Positions 11,601 through 22,343 of a stretch of 64,000 bases of DNA are shown here, piece after piece. The position numbers and the translations under genes are program-made. The number at the start of each line of letters is the position of its first letter. Position 1 is the stretch's first letter. The notes under the pieces were generated by a model, which saw only the letters and a list, made by a program, of their open reading frames with translations, searched no databases and was not told the origin of the DNA. The stretch spans positions 1,321,001 to 1,385,000 of the forward strand of contig BSBK01002799.1 in NCBI GenBank assembly GCA_027943335.1. Direction: 5' to 3'. The DNA is from Chamaecyparis obtusa (taxonomy: Eukaryota; Streptophyta; Pinopsida; Cupressales; Cupressaceae).

Positions 11601-14600
11601 TTAGTTCAAAAGGGGTAGGAGAATATTCAGTTTCTCTATTTGACATGCCCATGTCTCCTAAATCACATGGAAAACCCTCAAAAGAACATCTTCCACATAA
11701 GTATAATTCTTATTTTGTGAGGGAAGATAGCAAAGCAACATGGGATAAGGAAGAGGATGATGTCCTCCAATGGCTTTATCATGATGAGGATGGTACCCTA
11801 GACACTCCCATGGAAAGAATTCAGCATGTCAATATACAAACAGAACAATATGGGAAAGGATTTGATATTATGCAAAAGATGGGATACAAAGGAAGAGGAC
11901 CCCTAGGCCAAAGAAATAGAGGATTATTAGAACCTATTGAACCTGTTTGGAGGGCAAGTCATGAAAAATCCGGAGTAGGTTTTCAATATAAGGGAGAAAG
12001 TTCAAGTCCAATGCATGATTTTCATCCTCAAATAAATGCATTAGAATCCGAAGGAGATAGTGATGACTCTAGGGATTATGAATGGGATACTTTATCAGAT
12101 GAGTCATGTCAAGATAAAGAAGTCATTGCTATACATACTTATGCAAAAATCCCAAAACAAGATGCTCCAATTAATGAAGAATCTTCTATTCAAAGGCCTA
12201 ATATAGAACAAGCATCTAGTAGTGGAGCATGGATAGAAACATTTTGGACACCTTCAGAGGAGGGAAATTCAAACGTTAGTTTTAACCCACTTGTGGCTTT
12301 TCCCACATTGTTTCCCGTAGAGGTCGACGAGGATTCAAGCGAAGGGGACTTTGACCCTGCTTCCATGGATCATCTTGAGGAAGCTCACATCATAGATCTA
12401 AATGATACAATGTATGAACCCTCAAATGAAGTCATGTCCATAAATCCTATTGATGATATCTTACCCAATAATTCCTTAATTTTGATACATCCAGACCTCA
12501 TTGATTGGGATCAAACTGAACCACATGACTTACTTTACTTCCCAAATGACCAAGCAACAAACCAATACCTCAATGCGGTTGAGCCCTCTTTCACCAACGA
12601 ACTCAATACGGACATGATGACAACAGCAAGGGTCCAATCTCTTAGTCAAAAAAATGAAAAAATGAAAAAAAATAAAAAAATGAAAAGTTCTATTGGTGAA
12701 AACCCAACTGTGGCACCATTAGAACCAAAAACAATGAAAATAAAAGATGTTTCTTTTGGTGAAAACCCAACTGTGGCACCATTAGAAGAGAGATTGGGCA
12801 CTTTGCCTGAACATGAAGAAGAACGGTCATCTATTCTTATAGAACCAACAGAAAAAGTTAACATTGGTACAGAACTAGAGCCAAAGGTTGTACACTTGGC
12901 TGCATCACTTACATCTCTTGAAAGAGAGGACTTTATCAAATTCTTCCAAGAACAACAAGTAAATTTTGCATGGTCATATGCCGATATGCCTGGATTGGAT
13001 CCTGATTTCATAATGCATCATCTGAATGTTAGACCCGGAGTTAAACCTATGAAGCAAAAAATAAGGAAAATGCACCCACATGTGGCTCTTCTAGTCAAGG
13101 CAGAATTGGAAAAATTGTTAAAGGTGGGATTCATAAGAATAATAGCATATGCTGATTGGATCTCTAACATTGTGCCAGTTACTAAGCATGATAAATCTAT
13201 CTGTGTGTGTACGGATTTCAGAGATTTAAACCTTGCATGTCCCAAAGATGACTTCCCATTGCCAAACATTGATACCATAGTGGATTTGACAACAGGTCAC
13301 GCAATGTACTCATTAATGGATGGATTTAGTGGCTACAACCAAATCAAGATTGCTCCCGAAGACCAAGAAAAGACAGCATTTACTTGCCCTTGGGGTACTT
13401 TTTGTTGGAATGTCATGCCCTTCGGTTTAAAAAATGCTGGAGCTACATATCAAAGGGCCATGACAACTATTTTCCATGACATGATGCATACTTTTTTAGA
13501 AGATTATGTGGATGACATTCTAGCAAAATCCCACAATAGAGAAGAGCATTTACAAATCCTAATAAAAATATTCATTCGGTTAGAACAATTCAAAGTTAGA
13601 CTAAACCCAAAGAAGTGTGCCTTTGGTGTCCAATCCGGCAAGTTATTGGGTTATATAGTGTCAGCAAAAGGCATCGAAGTTGATCCTAAAAAAGTACAAG
13701 CCATTTTAGAAATGGAGATTCCAAGAAATATTAGCCAAATGAGGTCACTACAAGGAAAGATTCAATCAATAAGGAGATTTATCTCTCAATTAGCAGAAAA
13801 GTGTCACTCCTTCACCAGATTGTTACACAAGGACACTACATTTATGTGGGATGAAGAATGTGATAAGGCCTTTGCTACTTTGAAGACTTATTTGATAAAC
13901 CCACCTATTCTTATGTCACCTATCAAAGGTAAAGAACCGTTGTTATACATATCAGCCACAGAAAGGTCTCTAGGCTTATTGTTGGCACAAGAAGATGAGC
14001 AAGGAAAAGAAAGGGCAATCTACTATCTTAGTAGAACCTTAATAAAATATGAACTTAATTATTCATTCATGGAAAGAGCATGTCTAGCAGTGGTTTTTGC
14101 ATCTCAAAAACTAAGACATTATATGTTGATGCATAAGATCAAATTAATTGCCAAGATTGATCCTCTCAAATACTTACTAAGTAAAACTGCCTTAACAGGT
14201 AGAATAGCAAAATGGGTCATGATCCTAAGTGAATTTGACATTGAATATGTTGATAGAAGAGCAATTAAAGGACAAGTGATAGCAGATCACTTAGCAGATA
14301 ACCCAATGGAGTCTACACAAACCATGCAAATTGAATTTCCAGATGCAGAAATTGTCAACATAGAAGCAAAGACATGGAAGTTATATTTTGATGGATCTTA
14401 CACACAAGGAGGTTCTGGAGCAGGTATATTATTGGTTACTCCTCAAGGATACACCATTCCAAAGTCTTATAAACTCTTATTTCCATGCACCAATAACATA
14501 GCGGAATATGAGGCATTAGTCATTGGCATCAAAATGGCTTTAGAATGGAGTATTGCAAAATTACAAGTGTATGGAGATTCCCAACTCATAATCAATCAGG

Positions 14601-16126
14601 TTAATAATGAATACAATACCAAAGACATAACATTGATGAAATATAAAACCTTGATTGATGGATGGAAGAAGTACTTTGCTTTGATCACATTTGAACAGAT
14701 TCCAAGAGAAAAGAATAGAGCAGCAGATGCCATGGCTACCTTGGCTTCATTGTTACAAAAACCAGATCAAAATGAGAAGTATGAGTTCTTGGAGGAAGAG
14801 TTGGTAAAACCGGCATTTAACCTTCCTGACACCCAAATTGTTGCTCTTTTACATGGACATGACTCTCCTTGGTATGGACCCATCTATACTTACCTTAAAG
14901 ACCAAGTACTCCCCATAGACCAAACTCATGCCCAAAAATGTAACTTCATACGCCAAGCCGCCCGTTACCTAATCCTTTCAGACACATTGTATCGTAAGGG
15001 TCTTGATGGGACGTTACTTAGATGTCTAGAGGAAGGAGAGTCTAAGTTAGCTTTACGCGAGGTCCACGAAGGCATTTGCGGGTCACACTCAAGCGGTTTT
15101 AATCTAGCTAAGAAAATCCTTCGTCTAGGGTACTTTTGGACAACATTAGAAAAGGATGCTTGTCAATTTGTGAAGACATGCAGCAAATGTCAATATCATG
15201 GTAATATGATACATGCACCGGCTCAAGAATTACACCCATTCATTACACCATGGCCTTTTTATCAATGGGGTTTTGACTTGATTGGAATCATATATCCTCC
15301 ATCTTCAAACGGACACAAGTATATCATCACATCAACAGAATACTTCACCAAATGGGTGGAAGCAGTTCCATTAACAACAGCAACCGGCAAACAAATTTCA
15401 ATGTTCATTTTGAACCACATAATTTGCCGCTATGGTATTCCACATGCCATTATCACGGACAATGGGAAACAATTCAAAAATTAGGATATTGATGAACTTT
15501 GCATGACATTTCACATTACACATCATTCAGCATCCATCTATTATCCACAAGGCAATGGACAAGCTGAAGCAACAAACAAAAATATCCTCAAAATATGAAA
15601 AAGATCAGTTAACAAATCAGGAAGAGATTGGCACGTGCAAATAAATCCCGCACTATGGGCTTACAGAACTAGTATCAGAACACCTACAGGAGCCACCCCA
15701 TTCTCTTTATTCTATGGAACTGAAGCAGTTCTACCATTAGAAGTCAAAATTCCATCTCTACGGGTTTCATTAAGAGGATTGATCACTGATGAGGATTATA
15801 GGATTGCCAGACTACAACAATTGGAATTGTTAGAGGAACATCAGACTCAAGCTTATGAGCATTTAAAAGTTTATCAAAACAGGATTGCACACAATTACAA
15901 CAAACACATCAAACCAAGAACTTTTCAAGTAGGAGACTTGGTACTAAGAGAAAATCCCAAAAATCAAGTTGAATGGGAAAAGAAAGGAAAGTGGGAAGCT
16001 AATTGGATAGGCCCATTTGTGATAGTGTCATCCTTTGGAACTGGAACATATAAGTTATCAGATTGTAATGGTGAAGAATTACAAGAACCCATAAATAGTA
16101 TTCATTTGAAGAGATTCTACACCTAA
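8639..16126 (+). pseudogene. gag-pol: gag-pol polyprotein of the Tat-type element, two nonsense codons
   Basis: I start at ATG 8639 (MPVITRS). One frame of 2,495 codons runs to TAA 16124-16126, broken by TAG 15482-15484 and TGA 15596-15598. Domains in order: Asn/Gly-rich N-terminus with repeats; Gag core (about residues 230-375); Asn-rich linker; CX2HX4HX4C zinc motif (552-565); aspartic protease with ALIDGGAG (Asp 777); G-patch motif (about 1070-1105); RT with YVDD (1623-1626). RNase H 1 follows, in which the usual first Asp is replaced (YISATE). RNase H 2, archaeal type, has Asp1918, Glu1956, Asp1980 and Asp2030. Integrase has an HHCC region and Asp2213, Asp2274 and a Glu 36 residues further on (D35E). 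Both stops lie in the integrase core, so this copy is probably not autonomous, although everything upstream is open. Confidence 0.96.
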
Positions 16127-16318
16127 AATAGATGAAAGAGTATAAAGAGTATTAGATGAGAGAGCATCATAATTATTGTACATAGTTGAAAAGGGATCTT
16201 GAAAATATCAAAAACATTTGAAAATGGAAAATCCAAAAAAACATTGGAAAAGAAGAAAGATCAAAAATAGTGGAAAATTGAGCCTGAAGAAAGCAAAAAC
16301 ATTTGAAAAACTATCTCT

Positions 16319-16474
16319 TGGTGAAAACCTAGCAAATAGGCGCCAAGGTGATAATGAAAAATACAAAAAAAAGAAAAAATAAAAAATACAAAAAAAAAAA
16401 AAAAAAGAAAAATATAAAGAAAAAATGAAAAAAGAGAAAAAGTGCCTTGCTGAAAACCTAGCAAATAGGCGCCT
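16319..16474 (+). repeat. duplicated GAAAACCTAGCAAATAGGCG motif with A-rich spacer
   Basis: Two near-identical copies of a roughly 25-bp word that ends in the palindrome GGCGCC (about 16322-16344 and 16452-16474) flank about 100 bp of A-rich sequence just after pol. Each copy can fold through ACCTA/TAGGC and GGCGCC. Its role is unknown; it may be a post-pol RNA signal or a relic of a local duplication. Confidence 0.7.
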
Positions 16475-18207
16475 CGGTAGCAAAAAAAAGAGAATACCCA
16501 AAAGTGAAAACTTGGTAACAAGCACTTTTGGTTCCCTTAAGTCATTTCCTTCCTAGCCACATGTGTATATAATGCATCTCATCATCCCATTTGTCTAAAC
16601 CTTCATTGCATCCGTCATTTGTACATAGTCATAATAACAGTTTGTAGCACCATCCTTTGCATTGCCTAAAGTTGTCAAAATTGATACATCAAATACTTGG
16701 GGGCAGCATAAACGGATTGGAAAGTGGGTACCTCAAAAAGGATTCATATGAACAACATTCAGTCACAAGCAGAAAGGGATCAACATTTTCAGAAGAGAGA
16801 TCAGATTTTTGTAAACCTTTGATTGATAACGAAGAAGTTGACTACCACAACAAAATCCTTGAGCCTAAATTGACTTATTATTCAAGATTAAAAATCAAAA
16901 ATCATGTCATGATCAAACACTTGGAAATATATTTTGTTGAAGATCAGAAAACAATGCAAAACACTTAGATAGATTCTTTTGAAAAGTTGGTTAAAAATCT
17001 GTTTACTTACATTCATTCAATTTGTATCAAGTCTTTTTAGCTCATCAATGATGTTTCGACTAGATTGGCAATGATGGAGACATGATATTTTTCTTGACTA
17101 TGAAGTGACTGTTTGGAGGAAAATTCATTGCCTTATGAGAATTCATCTAAAGACATGGTCATCAAAGAACCATCGAGGATTATCTTATAAAACAATGAGT
17201 TAACCTTTGTTTGTTTACGCAACCGGATACCTTGGATATTTAGATTCTTCATATCTAAATGACAAAATCCACTTGCAACATAGAATCCGACAAAATCGGT
17301 ATTCGTACTCTCATGATTTTTTTGAAATCAGTGATAGTCGTATCGATGAGACCGATGGGAAAGCAAAACGAAGGTTACCATATGAGCAGTAAATAAAAAG
17401 CGATATTCATATCATCATGTCAGTGGGCAGTGGTGATTGTATCGACTTTCCAGTCCCAAGTGCTCAATGATGAAAATATATCCTCAAGGCATTTATTTGC
17501 TAAAAGCTAGTGACACTTAGCTGCATTCATAAAAAGGTTAAATGCATTCTCATGTTAGATTAATTGCATGTGCATTTTTCCCAAGGGTTTTATTTTCGCA
17601 TCAAAAAGGGGGTACATGACATCATTAACAGGGTTAAATCAACAAGGACAACATCATTTCAACATCATCTTTTCTACAATAAAAAAAAATAAAAATGAGA
17701 TTATACTTTTTGCATTCATTCCATATCATTAATCATTACATAGATATTATCAAAGAAAAGAAGGAAATAATCATTTACATGTGCATACATATAGATTGCA
17801 TACATGAGAAATAACATATCAAAACTGCATCCATACATGAAGAAGAAATGCATCCATTTATCTATATCATACATAAGATACGTTGCATCCATAGCCAATA
17901 TCCATCCAAAAACAAATGCATTAGATAAACACATATAGCAGCATCTAAAGGAAATCTCATATATCATCAAGTAAAAGCAGGAAAGATCATAAATGTCCTC
18001 ATGTCACACGTCTACTCATAACTCAATATATCAAGTATAACAATGATGTCATAAAAATTAACTCTATAATCGCCCATCAACAGGGGCATCAATGTCAAAT
18101 AAGTGTCAAAGTACAAATGGAAAGGTGACACCAAGGTCACAAGACTATGGTACAATATCAAGTATCTCAGCATCAATACATAAATGATCAATAAGAGCAC
18201 TCATAGC
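16475..18207. other. region between pol and the antisense gene
   Basis: Short ORFs only (for example 16657-16968), none recognised. It contains two G-rich purine tracts, GGGGGC at about 16698 and AAAAAGGGGG at about 17605. The rest is AT-rich, with repeated CATCCAT-like words at 17770-17900. Confidence 0.4.
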
Positions 18208-20774
18208 TCATCTCTCATCACCACTGGGAGGAGGTCCTGGAGGAGGCTGTGGAGGAGGCTGTGATGGAGGCTGCTGAGGAGGTGTCTGACCAACCATAGC
18301 AACAAGGAGAGGAACCAAGGAGCCAAACCTGATACCAACTACTGAATCATAGACGACATCTATGACACCTCTATCCATAATGCTCCCACATCTGCTCGTA
18401 GCTGGGTAGTACTAGAACTCTCTCCAACCTCATAGGTACTCTGAGGATCACCTGTATCTATAGGAGCTTTTCCTCGATCACGGGAAAAAGCTGCTGGCAT
18501 CTGCTGTGCACCTGTATCCTGACCATCCATGGTAGCCTGCTGTAATCCTACTCCCGTATCCTATCCTATACCTGGATCCTATCTAGCAGCCCTCACATGA
18601 TCCTGATGATCTATCCTCTGTCTCTGTGCTACTGCAGGACGAGGAGGAGGAGGTGGTGCCTGTACCTGTGCATCTCTCACTCGTCCTCTGAGCCTAATCA
18701 CTGCCCTACCTCGGGGTCTACCTTTGTGTCTCCTCCCACCACCAACATCATCACCATCATCATCTCACCCAGGCACTGGCTCTGCAGGGTCTGTAAATCG
18801 AGGCATCAGATGCTCCATCAACCAAGCTAGATACTCCTGCGTGACTCCGGCATCTCTGATGTGTAACCTCATGTCCCAATCCATATAACCCAGTAATGAT
18901 ATCTACTCTATAGCGTCATCATATGAAGTCAGGTGACCCCAAGTAGCACGCTCTGCACTAGAATGAGCATATACTGCAGATCCCTGAGGCATAGGCTGAA
19001 TCTGCCCAAACTGTCGTAGTACTCTCCCTGCCAAGAATCTCTCAAGAACAGAGTCGATCCTGCCGATCATCCATCAAGGAGCAAACATATATGGTAACTC
19101 CAAGCTATCCTCTCTCCAATCCTCGACCTCAACATATGGTCTCCAATAGACCTCATCCATGTCATCAATCTGTCGTCGCCAATACTCCAAGTGACCCAAG
19201 TGATGCTGTGTCACCATACCAGTATATTGCCAGGCAAAAGGATATCCTGGAGGATGATCTCGATCTGATATAGGATGACTGACTGGTAAGTGCTCCCATA
19301 TCCACAACTATAAAATATGAATCCCAGCAGATAATGAGGCTGATCTCCTATAAACCACCTCATGAAGATCATGATAAAGCTGTGCCAGCACACAAGATCC
19401 CCAGTCAAAGCGTCGAGGATGATGTAGCAAATCCTCAATAATCCTGCCCCATCCCACTGAAAATCCGCGACCTCGCCGATCAGGTAATAAAACACCACCA
19501 ATGATAGCACCTAATAATGCTGGTAAAATAGGAAATGAGGCAAACTGAGGCCATAAGATACAATCATCACCAATAGACGGATCTCCGAATACTCATCGAC
19601 AATATGTCCCGTCATAGACTGCATCATAATATACTATCTCTCTATGAGTCAGGATCCGTAGCAATCTGTAAACATCCTCAGGTGTAATAGTCATCTCGCC
19701 CTGTGGTAACCAAAATGTGTTTGTCTCAGAGTGCCAACGCTCTGTGACAGCGGTAATCAAAGCTCGGTTCATCTGGAACCGAGGAAGCTCTAGTACACAT
19801 AGTAAACCGCAGCGCCTAATCACTCGCCTCTCGGTGTCAGTCAATTGTGTCCTAAGCTCCATCACCCAGTGTGGTACAGTCCGAAGGTACAGCATAGGGA
19901 CATCCTCCTATTTAATCAAAACAAGGGAATCACATGAGTAACTTACTATCAGGAAATCAAACAATCAATCATAGTCATCAATTTAAATATACCTATCAGA
20001 CTTACCAATCCTAACTCTAAGCATTGAGGAAGGACGATCCTAGTTTTATGTCTCTAAGCATTTGAGCATAAAATGAATGGACATTTAGATCCATGATCTA
20101 TCATCCGTGATGAAGATTGATTAACCTTATTCTTCGATATTATAGTTACCTATGTCCTAATTCATTGTTGAAATCAAACAAAGGGAATACCCTAACTAAA
20201 CATTCAATTGAATTCATTGACGTGATCGATATCAATCAAGTTGATGCAATCGAGCAATCATACGTCCTAGAAAAGTCTCAAATAAACAAATTTTTTTTTT
20301 ACTTACGCGACTTTTCTTTCTGGCGTCATTTCTTTTACCAGAGGTGACATTTCTTTATTCATACGCGTGCTTTTATTCATCCGCGTGACTTAATTTCACG
20401 GAGGCGGTATAAGATTTTCCACAGGCGACATCTTATTATCATGCGACACCTGATTAAAATGATTAAACCCTAAGCGACATTAAATTATCCTTAGGCGATA
20501 CAAGATTTTCTAAATGCGTGAGAAAACATAAGGAAGGCGACATCAAATTTACTGCAGGCGACATTTTAAATTTTCAAGCGATATTAAAATGCACGGAGGT
20601 GACATTTCTTTTCACGAACGCAGAATTAAAATTTTTAAAAGCATTAAATAAGGTCATAAATGCAACTTTAAAGACATGAGAAAAATTTGAATGACATACC
20701 GGAGGACCATCGGTCGCTCTCCGACTGAACCGGCGCGCTCTCTCAAACCGATGCTCGCGATGTGGGACCACCAT
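18208..20774 (-). pseudogene. antisense spliced gene for a plant mobile domain (PMD, MAIN/MAIL-like) protein
   Basis: Exon 1 (20774-20700) starts at ATG and encodes 25 residues rich in Arg, ending before a GTATGT donor. Exon 2 starts at 19907 after an AAATAG acceptor, and both junctions are phase 0. Exon 2 encodes the PMD core. Diagnostic motifs are TERWHSETNTF, LPQGEMTITPEDV, WGRIIEDLL and YWRRQIDDMDEVYWRPYVE. A Pro/Gln-rich tail ends at TGA 18208-18210 after one frameshift. In-frame stops break exon 2: TGA 19593, TAG 19308, TGA 19071, TAG about 18905, TGA about 18764. Host PMD proteins (MAIN, MAIL1) act in the nucleus in silencing and gene expression, and PMDs are known in plant transposons. 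Here the gene lies inside an LTR element, opposite to gag-pol. The role of this copy is inferred; it is now broken. Confidence 0.85.
20303..20625 (-). repeat. inverted copy of the CpG-rich array, in the PMD gene intron
   Basis: Read on the minus strand, these are the same AT-rich/GTCGCCTG units as at 6568-7270, about 13-15 copies. CAGGCGACATTT at 20555-20566 is the exact reverse complement of 7063-7074. The array lies wholly within the inferred 792-nt intron (19908-20699) of the antisense gene. Confidence 0.85.
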
Positions 20775-20907
20775 CGTCTCCAAAAGGCTAAAATCAGAGC
20801 TCCAATCTCAAGAAGGAACGGTGCAAATGAATAGTAAAATGAGGGGTTTTACCCTATTGAAGGTGAAATTGGTCCTCATAAACACTTAAAAAATGCACTT
20901 TGAACCT

Positions 20908-20914
20908 ATTATAG
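20908..20914 (-). promoter_or_regulatory. possible TATA box of the antisense PMD gene
   Basis: TATAATA on the minus strand, about 135 bp upstream of the inferred ATG at 20774. Spacing would allow a 5' UTR of about 100 nt. In AT-rich DNA such a motif is weak evidence. Confidence 0.35.
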
Positions 20915-21044
20915 GACATTTTCATTAATCGGGGCATGAATCAAACTTGATTATTTCTTTCAAATGGTATCAGAAATCAAAACATATTCCAACTACTTAA
21001 AAATATTTTAAATCAAGGACTCAATATGTTTTATTTCTGAGGGG

Positions 21045-21440
21045 GCATCAGAGTATCAAATGGGCATCACATCAAAAACATTTATCAGTGGGGCATATCA
21101 TATCAAGATATCAGTATCATATCATAGCAGTATCATATCAGTTTCATATCAGGAGGCAAATCAATTGCATATCAGTTTCATATCAAATCTGTCATCATAT
21201 CAAATCTATCAACATATCAGCAATCAATCAACCCAGGACCTTTATCAATTAACCCAAGACCTTTATCAGTGAACCCAGGACCTATCATCAAACCAGGACC
21301 CATATCAGATCAGTATCATATCAGAGGCATCAGAATCATATCAGCACCATCATCAAAGGCACATCATCATCATCAGGAAGTACATCAATCAGAACGATCA
21401 GAGGCATATCAAAACCAGGACCTGAATCAGATCATCATAC
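21045..21440 (+). repeat. 3' UTR tandem repeats (CATATCAG type)
   Basis: A field of degenerate CATATCAG/TATCAG words at 8-11-bp spacing contains three copies of a roughly 21-bp unit with ACCCA(G/A)GACCTTTATCA (about 21230-21290). It ends 40 bp before the purine tract. Hypervariable tandem repeats just upstream of the 3' LTR are known in plant Tat/Ogre elements. Confidence 0.8.
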
Positions 21441-21480
21441 TAAGGGAATCTTTGAATCGGTGTTCTTCGCACATCGACTC

Positions 21481-21493
21481 AAAGAGGGGCATT
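21481..21493 (+). promoter_or_regulatory. polypurine tract
   Basis: AAAGAGGGGCATT lies immediately before the TG of the right LTR and should prime plus-strand DNA synthesis. Confidence 0.85.
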
Positions 21494-22338
21494 TGTAGAC
21501 ATGAAAAATTGGCAAAAGCTTAAATTGATCAAAAGGTGCAACAAATCATCAAAATAGCACGAAAAATCAATAAATGGAACAAAGGCAATTCAAATCAAAG
21601 GAAAATTCAATTAAATGATTAAATGATTAAATAAAGCTTGAAAAGGGGAAAAACACTAAGAAATTGATTAAATTCAATTAACGACATAGTTGTTGAAATG
21701 AAAAATTAAAATGAACCTCTTACCCTTCATGGCTAAATTTAATTACTTTAATTAATTAATAAATCATAATTTCCCTCAACAAAGCAAAAAAGGAGACAAA
21801 ATGGACACAAATCACTCACTTTTGTTGAAATGGTCCAGCCTTTTGAAACCATTTAAATGTTTGTCCCCCAATTTAGAGACAAAGCAAAGCCAATTGACCT
21901 TACCCAAGCATAACCATGGTTATCTCACTCTACCCCCTACCCTTGGGAAAATCTTATAAATAGAAGGCATTTTGAGGCATTATTAATCCACTCCATATCT
22001 TTGAATTGCAGCAAAGCTCTGTCAATTTGCATCCATATCACTCACTTATCATTTGTCATTGCTAATTAGCTTAAATTGCTTTGATCATAGTAGATTGTTC
22101 ATCAAATAGAGCTAGAATTTGATAGAATAGATCTAAATTTGTATATCATATAGCTTAATTCTCATCTTTAGAGTGTCACTAGTGAGGATCATAGCTGAGA
22201 GCCTCATTTACCACTTTATTTTAGAGATCCATGAGATGTTGATAGATTAATTGTGCATTTGTTAGATTATTTTGCTCTAATTCTTGTTGTTCTTAGTTAA
22301 TCTTGTAATTTCATGAAGGTGTAAATCACTCACACACA
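21494..22338 (+). repeat. right (3') LTR of the Tat-type element
   Basis: 845 bp, colinear with the left LTR, with about 14 substitutions and no indels. TATA box at 21955-21962. Confidence 0.97.
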
Positions 22339-22343
22339 ACAGC
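22339..22343. repeat. target site duplication, right copy
   Basis: ACAGC, identical to 5613-5617. Confidence 0.95.

Larger units (their letters stand above)
5618..22338 (+). mobile_element. complete Tat-type Ty3/gypsy LTR retrotransposon (16,721 bp)
   Basis: The element has two 845-bp LTRs starting TGTAGAC and ending ACACACA, a perfect 5-bp target duplication, a primer binding site two bases after the left LTR, and a purine tract before the right LTR. In order it holds a long leader with a CpG-rich repeat array, a gag-pol ORF, about 5.4 kb of 3' region with an antisense PMD gene, and a tandem-repeat 3' UTR. The two RNase H domains after RT and the lack of a chromodomain place it in the Tat group. 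By eye the LTRs differ at about 14 of 845 positions (12 transitions), about 1.7%. At conifer-like rates of 1-2 substitutions per billion sites per year that is roughly 4-8 million years, younger at faster rates. Confidence 0.96.

Noticed and set aside
20660..20774. GC-rich patch considered as an independent small gene
   Set aside because: Its donor site and phase match exon 2 of the PMD gene, so it is better explained as exon 1.
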